Assembly (NCBI RefSeq): GCF_001411555.2
Contig: NC_049909.1
Coordinates: 18,400,623-18,464,622 of the forward strand
DNA length: 64,000 nucleotides
DNA from: Juglans regia
Lineage: Eukaryota > Streptophyta > Magnoliopsida > Fagales > Juglandaceae
Direction of reading: 5' to 3'
Made by a program: the position numbers and the translations under genes. The notes under the pieces are model-generated. The model made no database searches. It worked only from the letters and a program-made list of their open reading frames with translations, and was not told the DNA's origin. Positions 52,780 to 64,000 of this stretch are shown piece after piece (positions within the stretch are counted from its first letter, which is position 1; every line of letters begins with the position of its first letter).

Positions 52780-53917
52780 ATCATTTATCGTATATATTAT
52801 ATATACATATATACATATATATCTTATCTAATTACATGAAGCTCAAATTAATGACTTGTAAAGGAGGATAAAAAAAAAAAAAAGACTTGTAAAGAAGGAA
52901 ATTAATAGGTGTTATTCAACATTCTCTAGGCTCGCAGTATTAAAAACGAGCCCATTTCCGAGGTGCTGAAGCCTGAAACAGCCGGGTAGACTACGGAGTG
53001 CCATTTCCTGCTGGGCTCTCCAATAATTCATGATCTCTTGAACCCCTTGTTATCTGGCTCGACCGCCAATTATCTCAACCTTTTGAATGAAATTAAATCA
53101 CAAACTAACCATTTCGTATTGGATAATATTTTACTATTTATAAGTGGATTTGTAAGCACATTCATTTATTTTAGAAATTAGAATAATAATAAAAGAGTAA
53201 TATTAGGTACAAGTCTCAAATAGACAAATTCTATATAAACTATTTGTAAAAAAGTAGATCATACTAATAAGGAATATCCCTTTTATACTTTTAATATACT
53301 TTTTTTTTTAAAGACTTGCACGAGACTTATAAATTTAAATATTGTACAAATAATTTCTCTTCTTTCTGGAACTAAACCCATGCTTAGCATAGCTCTCGGC
53401 CGAGTCAGACATTGGCTTTATCACCAAACAAGGAGTGGCCGCAAAAAAGTACATGACTATGGCTCTTGGGCTTTTCCTCTTTAGGCCTGGGCTGTGCCTT
53501 TGTTTTTCCATTATCATATATTAAAAGAGCAATTTTACATACCATCCTTATTTAGAAATCTCAATACAAATTTAGATAATTTTATTTTTAAAAATTTTTA
53601 AAATTATAAAAATATCCCTCCTAAAATGATATCTTTTTTCATTTAATAAAGGGTCTAAAAATAAAATCCTCAAGTAGAGACTGCAAATAGAATTTCTCAT
53701 ATCAAAATGTTCCTTTAGTTTGTCTATAATTATAGGCAACCTCTTGTTTATTGAATCATATTTGTTCTTACCACACTTGATATTAGAATCAATTTGGCCT
53801 TAATTAGCATATAACTATTTTTCTCTAATTTCAAAATTAACCACTAAGGATATCGACTTAGTGGCAAGAGATTTACTCTAATATAGTTCAGTAGATAAGG
53901 AATCACGAGTTTACATT

Positions 53918-53948
<31 letters not shown>

Positions 53949-56828
53949 GATGCATGTATAACAACGATACTTGTGACTATTATCTTTATTTATTGACTCA
54001 ATATTAATGTCACGTTGTAGTAATTAAATAAAATATATCATCCTTTGATCTTTTTCTTTACCTAGCTTTAAACATGTCTTTACATTAAAAAAGAAAAAGG
54101 AAAACATGAAAGAAATTGAAAAAATTGGCTTGATATAACATATCAAGCATTGAAAAACTAACAACCGACCGCCTTTTCTTTTCTAGCTAATCACCAACCC
54201 GACTATATATTCAACATCAGTTGACATATCAAATCATTGTTAGATATTAATTTTTTTTTTTTTAAAAATTGTTACATTAATTATATAGGAAAAAAAAAAA
54301 GAAAAAAAGAAGTACTTATTGATTGGACACAACCATCGATCTATAGGCTTGGCTTCTAGAATCCTAGATAGCCCAGACAGACCTCAAAGGATCGCGATTG
54401 ATCTTCTGTATATTTCTCTATTTTTCCACTAATTGTTGGTTGCTGAAATTCTCCATAAATAATTAATGCATGAAAAAGTTATTTGCCATCTTCAACATGT
54501 GCTCGATCGACCGCTAGCTAAGAGCGCTAGCTCAAATTAGGACTTTAATTTTCAAGGCTTGATTGGTAATAATATGGTATGATGGACGGAATCTCTCATC
54601 AGGAAATTAGCAGATGATCATAAGAAATGGTGGCAAAAAAGTGGATATATATAAATCTTTAGCCGTAATTAAATTCTTTAAATATTTCAACTTAGATAAA
54701 AAAGAGAAACCCAAATCAAAGTTGCTCTGAAAAATAGATATGCAGAATGAAGCTTTTTGACCTATGAAATTAAAGAGATGGGAAAAAATAAAACAAAAAG
54801 TATATAGTGCATGCATGCGCGACAGGTAGATCGAGTACAAGTAGTACTGCAACGTCCGAGCATGCGATTTTCGTGGCAAGAAGTTCATAAATGCATAAGT
54901 CTTGTCTTTCATACATATAATCCCTGTCCAAATTAGTTGTTATGACACTCATGTCAAGTAGACGCCATTTTCGCTTTAATTAAGCACCAAACGTACATTA
55001 AAACGCAATATGCATGGCCAATTCAAAGGGTTGGAGTTGGGAGAGTTAAGTTTTGATCGGTCGACCTAATTCCCTAAAATGTACCTAGGCTCTAGCTATC
55101 ATGCTTGGTTGGTGTAAGATGGCTGAAACATGAATTCCTTGAACGCTCTAAGCATGTTTGATCTGATTCATTTGAGTTTAAATATATACCATCACATAAC
55201 AATCAACGTACATGTTGGCTATAAAGCATCATTCATTTTCTATTAAATGTTTCTTAAGTTGGGGAAACAAAACTTTCAACTTTTTCCGGATATGCAATCT
55301 CTTTTAGTTGATGTAGTTTCTGATCTGAATTGATATTCGATGAAGATTGAAGTGATGCCGCCCACGTGCTTTTTTTGTGATAATTAATTTATTTTCTCTA
55401 AAGCTCATCAAAATAGCACAATGAGCTAGACATGAAGAAAGAGAAGAAAGAAAAAGAAGGTACGAAATAGGCAGATAGCAGCATCATCAAAGTTTCCAAG
55501 CTAGTTGTATGTAGTAGCCAGTACTGCATGGCATGATCTGGAGCAGCCCCAGCCACGTGAATTTCCACGAACTTTAAAACATTGCTTGGAGCAAATTAAA
55601 GGCCCTATCTTTGCTAATCGATCGACGTGTTCCCTGTTAGGCAGTACCAACCTAATTGGGGGCAACTTAATTAAACAGCTCCGGCCTGTCGACATCTTCA
55701 ACAAGTGTCCCTACTGATACAAAACCTCGACCTAAACTAAATCATTCGCTGATAATTTCTCCTCATGGCATTGTTACTTTACAATAAAGCTGCTTTATCA
55801 AGATTCTGCTAAGACAAACCCAATGTTTGATTGCATTTAAGTAATTTCCAGAGAACATGAAGCTAGCTGTTGCTAAATCAGCTTTAATCATCTTTTTAAT
55901 TATTTGGTGAAATGGGGCCTTACATGACCAGCTTGCAGAATGGGCAAATTAATTAAAGGAGACCTAGGACTAGCGCAATATGCATGGTTATCTGCAGGCC
56001 ACAGAGGCAGGCACGCAGGCCTAAGGCATTCGCAAATGTAAATTGAACTTATATACAATATTAGCTAGTATTGGGTCTATGAAAAAATCCAGGTGCATGG
56101 TGTGTATATAGATTAAACCACGTATTCAAATTAAGAAAGTACTTACTGGAGAATATAATACAAATAATTAAATGATCTTAACATATTTTTATTAGTTTAA
56201 ACTTTTAAAATAAACGGTAATTTTACAAAAAGAAAGTTAGATCAGACAACTACAGGTCAAAGTAAAGATTGGGCACCAATATTTAATTCTTTCGAGGATT
56301 TATATCCATTTTCTATACGGTAAATGAACTCTACGGTAAAGATCAGATATACAGTACCATTGAACTCTACGGTAAATGAACAGTGAAAATTAGTGTGCGT
56401 GAACCCCTCTTTTCCCTTATACTTTTGTTTTGTATCATCATTTTACTTTCTACCAAATTCTCATTAATTCTTCGCCCCACCCACAAGGAGTCCCAATGTT
56501 AGGGAATGAGGAGGCCGTACTGGCAGATGTACGTCTCGTTCTTGTAGAGGTGAGGTGAGGTGAGGTTCAGATTAAAATTGGTTGGACTGATCATCTTGGC
56601 CCGGCCTAACGCGGGCTGACTCAATTAACTGTTCAAACAATACTTACTCTGAGATAAGGGATACACATGCATGCGCATGAGACCTCACATATCATGAAAT
56701 TAGTATGTAAAATAAAATAATGGGTGTTTTTACATTTTACCATCGGAACCTCCGATAGTCATCATCGATGAATTAACAACCCAAGCCAACTTAAAGCAAA
56801 AGGGAACTTTTGTTGCAACGTACAACAC

Positions 56829-56882
<54 letters not shown>

Positions 56883-57594
56883 CTGATCTCTACTGATCTC
56901 TGTGTGTGTGTGTCAATGCTACTAATTGATCCCTAGCAGCTAGCTATGTACGTTCTATGTATAGCTGTCCAATTAACTTTGCCTTTTGTGAACTATTGCC
57001 GAAAGTTCTACTCACTTTATATATATAATTAACATGGTGCGAATTCTACTCACTTTTTTGATTTCTTGCAGTCTCTATATATTAATTTTCCACGTACGAT
57101 GATTGAACATTACTACTTGAATTCGATCGGCTGAAGTACGACTGCTAGCCTGTCGTTTCCATTACCGTCAGAGAAACCAACAAACGCACTTTGTTTCTGT
57201 TTGAAAATGTGAATTGTGAAGAAAACGTCGTCGTAGCTTGGATCGAAGTTTTCCAACTTTGACGGGAGAATGCATGGCAACTAATTGCCTAGTGACTAGC
57301 TAGTCATCATGTAGAGGTATATGTGATGTCTCCAATGTTAATTAACCGATCTATCAGCTGCATGTACATGCATGTAGCCATGTAACATGCATATATATAT
57401 ATATATATATGTTGAATTCCCACGCATTAGATTTGACTTGATAGATGTATATAATCGCACCTATGTTCGTTTGGAAGGTCAAATTAAGGCAGTGCTCTAG
57501 ATCTCTGCACGGCCTATATCTTATTAATGCGGCCATCATGCAGCATGTTGCTTAAAGTTTCGAAGGTTCCAAATCCAATCGATCATCTCGACAA

Positions 57595-57629
<35 letters not shown>

Positions 57630-58500
57630 TTAGAATTAGGGAGTCGATACATGAAACGTAAAAAGAGTAATGATATATATATTTACAACTATTTTAAAAT
57701 CTATTTTAAATCAGCCAATGTAATTTATCACTTCATTAATAAATAATTTTAATTTTACATAACTACAATTCATGTATGTTAAATACAGTTGTAAAATAAT
57801 TGTAGACTAAATATAAATTTGTAGAGAGTCGAGTTAAACTTAAAATCCTAATTTTAATAGTAGATAGGAGTGGGTAATTTACATATAGAGAGTCGAATTT
57901 ATAAGGTGGAGCCCTTATTTTTTTTAATCATGAAAGCAACTTAAATTAATTATCAATGAATGAATTCAGTTTATCAAAAAAAAAAAAAAAAAGAAAAGGA
58001 AAAAAAAACGAATTGGAAAATAATCACTTATGGGATTTGTCCCTTCATTATTCATGGGCCAAGACTGGAAGATAAATTACCTCAATTTATCTCAAATTAA
58101 TAATTAATTAGATCTATTATTTTTTAATTTCCTATAAAATGTTAATATTCATCTCAATCTATTTCATACATTCAAACACATATTTCAATATATTTACATT
58201 TAAACATATTTTATTAAGATCCATAAAATATTATTATTTACATATCAAGTCAGAGATCACCTTAACATCAAAACGCATGCTTAGTCTTTCATTGATTAGT
58301 TTTAAATGGAACTGATTGCAGGTTCCTCCCCATATTTATGTTTTCACAAGAATAATACTCTTTTTCGTTATAATCTACGATTTCTACTTATATTTGATGA
58401 TGTAACATATTTTAAATTGATATAATTTAAATAGTTAATATAAAAAATCACTGGAAAAGTGATGCGTGATTGAGATTGATAAAGTTTATGATTAAAAATA
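52780..58500. other. Gene-poor AT-rich region
   Basis: No gene or RNA gene is supported. It contains AT microsatellites at about 53919-53940, 56832-56880 (about 48 bp), 57390-57410 and 57598-57627, and a further MITE-like block at about 53190-53350. Several stretches rich in 'gcatgc' and 'gctagc' look like ordinary plant spacer or distal promoter sequence. Confidence 0.45.
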
Positions 58501-58504
58501 AGAG

Positions 58505-58855
58505 AAATGATATATACAGTCTTAAGGTGTGAGTCTTTATGTGCACTCATTTAAAAAAAATAGATAAATTTAAGGTTGTGTTTGGATGTTGAAGTGAGTT
58601 GAGTTGAGTTGAGATGATAAAATATTGTTAAAATATTATTTTTTAATATTATTATTATTTTAGAATTTGAAAAAGTTGAATTATTTATTATATTTTGTAT
58701 TGAGATTTGAAAAAGTTGTAATGATGAGTTGAGATGACTTGAGAGTGGTTTAAGTTCCAAACGCACCCAGATTCACATAAAAACTATTTTTTAATGATGA
58801 ACCTCATTTTAAAAAAAAAAAAAATGCGTGAGACTTGTACACATTATGATTATAT
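58505..58855. repeat. Composite: one MITE-like element interrupted by a Tourist-like MITE
   Basis: The outer parts (58505-58570 and about 58769-58855) look like the two arms of one element ('gtgagtctttatgtgcactc' against 'gcgtgagacttgtacac' on the other side). The middle (58574-58768) is a Tourist-like copy with ends 'ggttgtgtttgga' and 'tccaaacgcacc'. Confidence 0.5.
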
Positions 58856-58859
58856 TTAG

Positions 58860-59055
58860 CATTATTAAAAAAATAACATTAATATTCTTTTGAAAGTTTT
58901 TTTTTTTTTTTTGGTATCTTGAAACGCTAATTAATTATTCAATAGCAATAAGAAAAAGGTAGAAAAAAATTTCAACAAAAAGCTCTGCAAACTAGTACCT
59001 ACTAATTAAGTTTTGTTATCATTTTGTTACAAGTTGATTGATCGCGATGATCTAT

Positions 59056-59087
<32 letters not shown>

Positions 59088-61473
59088 TTGCTAGGAATAT
59101 AATTGGTTCGGTTCAATCCGATTTTATACATTTTTTAAAAACTGAACCGATATATATATACTAGTTTTAAAAATTTAAGAATTGATTCACTACCAAAATT
59201 GAGACTTCAAATGTTTTCGATTTTACAGATTATTTATGTTAGTTATAATAATAGGATGTTTACTTATACCAAACTATTAATCTATTTATGTTATAGTATA
59301 AATATATTATTTTATAATAATTACCACATAATACTATAATGTTGAATTTAACTATAGTCTATATAAGTTTTAGACTTTTTATATGAGTACATATGATCAA
59401 ATGTGTAAAAATGTATTTATAAAAAGAATATATATTATAATTTATTATGCAAAACATGTAGTTATCCTTGATATATATATATATATATATATATATATCA
59501 AAAGTTATAAGTTTATATTAATAACTTAATGTTTATGTTCATGTTTAAGATTAAACATTTACGTTATATTAATTTTAAATTATAAGATTAAAATTTATAT
59601 ATTATATCAAATGCTATATTAAAAATTATAAGATGTTATAAGATTAATAGATTTGAATAATAAGATTACAATTTCATGTTATATTAATTAGTAATTTAAC
59701 ATATAATATAATATAAAAAATTATAAATATTATACCAGTCCAGTTCGATTTAAATCGATTTTTAAAATATGAAAATCGATATTGCATTAATTTAGAATCA
59801 ATTTTGATATTTTAAAAATCAATTTTACACCGGATCGCTTACAAATCGAACCAAACCGGCGGACCATACTACTGAACCTATTATGAATTTGATCTGGTCA
59901 GATATTTAACCAATTTAATTTCCGGTTTTCTTTTTACGCCCGCTTAACAGACGTGCATGAGTATCCACGCATGCAGCCATAATATTTATGACTCAAATTG
60001 AGTACAAAATAGCATTAGATCAGCAAAAAACAAACCCAGTGGTAATGAAAGCTCGTCGATCAATTGTAAAAGAACAGTTTCTATTTTGTTCTTTTAGCTA
60101 GCTACGAAATAATAAATTAATTAAAAATTAGCTAGGATTGTCTGCAATATGTTGCTGCATACATGAGTACGTATTACGCCAAAATGAAGCATTTTAACAA
60201 CAGCGCGACAGATTAGTACGTACATCCCTCGAGATTGCTTGTCACGAAAACTTCAAACCAGCTCGATTGTCTCATGCTATGGCTTGTCGAGTTTAGAATC
60301 ACTTCTAAAATGGTAAATAAAATATTATCATAAAAAGTAAAAAATAACTAAAAACAATAAATCAGAGAGAAAAACAGTAGAATTTGACATCGAAAATGAT
60401 GCACATCAAGTATAGCTGATGCCCATGACGTGCGCGCCAAAAAGAATTTTTCGAATTGGGGTCATATGCACGATTCTGATACTTGTAGCTGAAGTTATAA
60501 CCAAAATACCGAAACGTACTTAAAATTGTCTCAATCAAGGAAAGATCACTATTTCCTGCCCTCTTTGCGCTGATCTGCCACTTCAAAGTATTTCAATGCA
60601 GTCAACGTACAATCTGACAACTCAACATCATCTGAGTTGGATCCTCTTACATCATAATATACGTCATTTGATCATCACGAAATTAGCCATATATATAAGT
60701 ATGAAAGATTTTATTTATTTATTTTTTATTTCTAGAGCTAGCTAGCTAAAAGAAACTAATTGGGAGAAATATTGTGCATTAATGGTAATTAGATATTAGA
60801 AAAATATGTATATATATATATATTAGAATAAAAACATTTTTCAACGACAACCAACTACAACAAACATTAAGTTAGATGATAAGGAGAGATGAGATGTCCA
60901 GTGCAGGTCAGTAAGAAGTGGTTGTTCCATCAATTGTCCCACAAAAAACCATGATTAAGAAGAGAATTTGGAGCAGTAAGGATCATGATTTGGGTTAAGA
61001 CACGAGACCCTCGTAACGGAATTTATATGTGTAGTAGTGCTTAGGTGGTACCATACTTGAATATTTTTGAAAGAGGAAGGAGGCCGATCATGATCATCAG
61101 GAACAGCAGCTAGCAGCCGGCAGGCCAGCAGCAGAATTATAATTGGCCAAGACGCAATAAAGTATATATCATGTCGGAGAAACTATATATAATATTAATT
61201 AGCGTGCTAGACAAAGAAAATAACCCACCTCGTCGGTTATAACATGAGTGCTAGTGTTGGCCACATTGATGCCGAATGCTAGGCCAAAAATTCGCTAGGA
61301 AAGTCATCAATCACAAAGAGATTTTATAAAAATAAATTTATAAATTAATATAACTTTATGTGATATGATAAATCTATTTTATAATAAAAATAATTGTATA
61401 ATTTAACATATCACTTCATATTAGATCAATTTGAAAATTTACTTTTCTAGTTAAATCATTTCTCAATTATATG

Positions 61474-61512
<39 letters not shown>

Positions 61513-61694
61513 GAAGTAGAGGCCAGCAAGATGTCATCATTGATTGCTTAATCTAATTTATTAATTGCCGCCTCTTGGGTTCGCCTGATCGATCAGTACT
61601 ATATATTTATATATGTTATCCTCGTTAATTAACCGACTCTCTTGACTAAACCTGGATTCTCAGGTAACTAACAGACAACTCATGGTGTTCAGAA

Positions 61695-61738
<44 letters not shown>

Positions 61739-63400
61739 TGATACAAAACAGGGAAAACAAAAAAAGGAATTTTAATGTGATGATCTTCTAGCAGCTAGCT
61801 AGCTTGCTTTCTGACCCGGCAGCCAAAATTCATTATTGCCTAAATTACCATTAAGGGTGCGCTCAGGCTCATACAGCTAGCATGAAATATTTACTAATTG
61901 TCACAACACGTACGCTCGATGTTGCTTTGGAGAAAAATCAGTGAACAATTCCCATCCATTACGATGGCTGGTTATCAAAAGTTCAAAGCACAATTTATAT
62001 AATTAAATCCTGTGTAAAAAAGGTTGCTTTGGTTTTATTTTCAACCCTTTCATTTATAAGTCAGATTACCTACGAAGTATCCCTATATATTAACACAAAC
62101 ATCTATTAATTCATTTAACAAATTGATTAGTCGTCAATCATGTAATTATTTAATAATCAAACAATAACATAAAAATAAATAAATTACATAACAACAAGAT
62201 TAATAACAAAGAGAAATCCTTTACAAAACTATTTAAGGTAAAACGTCCCTAAATGACAGCCAAACTCAACATAAGATGAATTCTATCATCTTAATTAATT
62301 AGTCATCTAGTCATATCGAGACTTATGATTTTGGTGATCTAATCCTAGCCAAAATTTTCCATCTACAATAAGGAAGTTGCCATAAACATGAAACGCCTTT
62401 AGTATTGCCATGTAGGGTCTATACTTGCTAATAGTCGTGCACAGACTTGAATGCTCATTAATATGGACGAGGCCGGCCGGGGGAATAACAGACGTTGGAG
62501 ATAGACAATTCAAAAAAAGAGAAAAAAATGGATAGAGAAGAGAGGTTGATTATGGCAAAGGTTGGTGCCTCTCCAAGACTTATGCAGTAGTGATCTCGAA
62601 ATGTCATCTATTATGGAATGAAAGATTCAAAAGAAGCAATGCTAGCAGGCTGTACGTGGACACAGTCATGGAAAGAAAGATCTCCAGAATATGCAGGACA
62701 TGAGGAAGTTACTTGGAAAAAATGTATGCAACGGTTGGGACCTGCACTTTCACAATTAATGAATTTTAGTGTGAATTTAAGTGAGGAGAAAAGCTTGTGT
62801 GCCGCCCCCCATATTTGGCCCTTATAGTATATCGTTTTATTTTTTATTTAATAATTAAAAAAATAATTTTAAATGTATTAGTATATTTTTTTTATTTTTT
62901 AAAAATATTTAAATATATTAAAAAAATATAAATAATATAAAAAATAATTAGCAATACAAACGAGCGGTGCGACTCCGCTCTTGAAGTGAGTGGCAGTACG
63001 GCCTTCATATATAAAAAAGAAAAAGAAAAAAGAGTGGCAGTACCTTCATTAATCAGGGCATCTGATCATCTGATCAAGAGTATTACTGCAGACATAGCAG
63101 ATGATCTTGAGGGTTTTGACACGTGCGCATTCCATTTTTGTGGGACTTGAAATTTGCATGCGTATATTCTTCCTGACTGATCGTATCATGATCATGCATG
63201 ACAGTTTTAGCAGTGATTAACCTGGCCTCTGATCTTTTTTGAATTTTTGGGTACCAACATGCGTTGAGTTTAGTGCCCTGCAGTTGGTGGGAGCAATGAT
63301 GGCAGATATAAGTGATAGTAGGAGATCCAAACTCTCGGAGTCTCCATAAACCGGCCCATCGAGCATGTCTAATTTTCTTTCACCATGGGACCATGAAAGC
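58860..63400. other. Gene-poor AT-rich region
   Basis: No gene is supported. AT microsatellites lie at about 59064-59083, 59470-59497, 61470-61508 and 61697-61735. Small ORFs (for example 60362-60586 and 62618-62827) show no recognisable motif. Confidence 0.45.
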
Positions 63401-63479
63401 TCAGTGCCTCCGACCTCATCATCTATCTCTTTTACCCTCTAGCTAGTCCTTTGAGTTGGTTGCACAAGTAAAACGAGTT

Positions 63480-63501
63480 AGAGAGAGAGAGAGAGAGAGA
63501 T
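63480..63501. repeat. (GA)n microsatellite
   Basis: About eleven GA units, within sequence that could belong to the promoter or leader of a gene beyond the window end. No exon of such a gene is visible. Confidence 0.8.
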
Positions 63502-63908
63502 TCTTTGGGGGAAAAGTGGTGGTTTTGGAGGTGCTTTCCATTCAGATATTAAGGTCGAGGGTCGACATAGTTAAGATGGAGGCATGCCCTCCGTTCTCAC
63601 TAGCTATACATATTGTTCCCTTTCTCTCTCAACTATTAACGCATTTTGGGTGGGCCCTATTTTTACTGCCTATTATATTAATACAGACCCGGCCCCACCC
63701 TCATCTCTATCTGTCTCCCTAGTCTCTAGGTTTAGGTAGTTGGTTCTTCTCGCGGGCCCTGACCCCACACCAAGTACACTGATGGCCATGATACCTAAGC
63801 TTTCCAAGCATTTTTGGACCCTTCCCAATTTCCATACCCTGCGGATGATTCCGGTGCCCGCCCCGTCCCCCTCAAGGGGGCTATCAAAGACGGCAACTTG
63901 ACCCCCAA

Positions 63909-63924
63909 ACCCCCCCCCCCCCCC
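63909..63924. repeat. Poly-C run
   Basis: An uninterrupted run of about 16 C residues. It could also reflect a sequencing or assembly slip. Confidence 0.7.
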
Positions 63925-64000
63925 AACAACTTGACCTCCTATTAAAAAGTTAAGAAGTTAAAAAAAAGGTAATTGCTTTACAAAAACTGATCATATGTGG

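Noticed and set aside
54383..54405. Stretch resembling mature miR393 ('caaaggatcgcgattgatct')
   Set aside because: It differs from the remembered mature sequence by a deletion and an insertion, and no complementary arm forming a hairpin was found nearby.

Overview
The window is nuclear DNA from a flowering plant. It carries five intron-bearing or plant-specific genes embedded in AT-rich, transposon-rich sequence. The encoded proteins are typical of dicots. The abundance of a Tourist-like MITE with 'tttggat...gagatgag' ends suggests a woody Fagales species, perhaps walnut or hickory; that placement is from memory and untested.

Layout. 1-12.4 kb has no intact gene. It holds GC/C-rich repeat blocks, a GRF-zinc-finger-like ORF and, on the minus strand between 4.9 and 9.3 kb, exon-sized pieces of four unrelated genes: a GONST3-type nucleotide-sugar transporter, a CNGC channel, a PBL-type kinase and a VDAC porin. 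Two copies of one GC-rich repeat lie beside these pieces, and one copy is split by a probable 1.8-kb solo LTR. 12.4-13.5 kb is MITE debris. 14.65-18.47 kb is a complete GBSSI (waxy) gene with 13 coding exons, encoding 615 aa. 20.47-23.50 kb is a GPI-anchored beta-1,3-glucanase (GH17) gene with 3 exons, encoding 423 aa. 24.57-32.22 kb, minus strand, is a UBP9/10/11-type ubiquitin protease gene with 13 coding exons, encoding 940 aa. 33.3-39.0 kb is a full-length but decayed LINE, minus strand, with a 15-bp target-site duplication. 39.0-43.2 kb is MITE-rich. 43.4-47.3 kb is a CID11/12-like PABP-interacting RNA-binding protein gene with 10 coding exons, encoding 390 aa. 50.3-50.9 kb is a single-exon DUF4228/PADRE gene. 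50.9-64 kb has no gene I can support and consists of AT-rich spacer with MITEs, AT microsatellites and a poly-C run.

The genes do not form a functional cluster. GBSSI acts in amylose synthesis in the plastid, the glucanase at the cell surface or plasmodesma, the UBP in ubiquitin removal, CID11 in mRNA metabolism and PADRE probably in stress responses. Glucanase and UBP are convergent, about 1.06 kb apart stop to stop. Exon limits were set by hand from GT/AG borders and reading-phase continuity; summed coding lengths are multiples of three in all intron-bearing genes. The most unusual region is the same-strand array of captured exon fragments at 4.9-9.3 kb.
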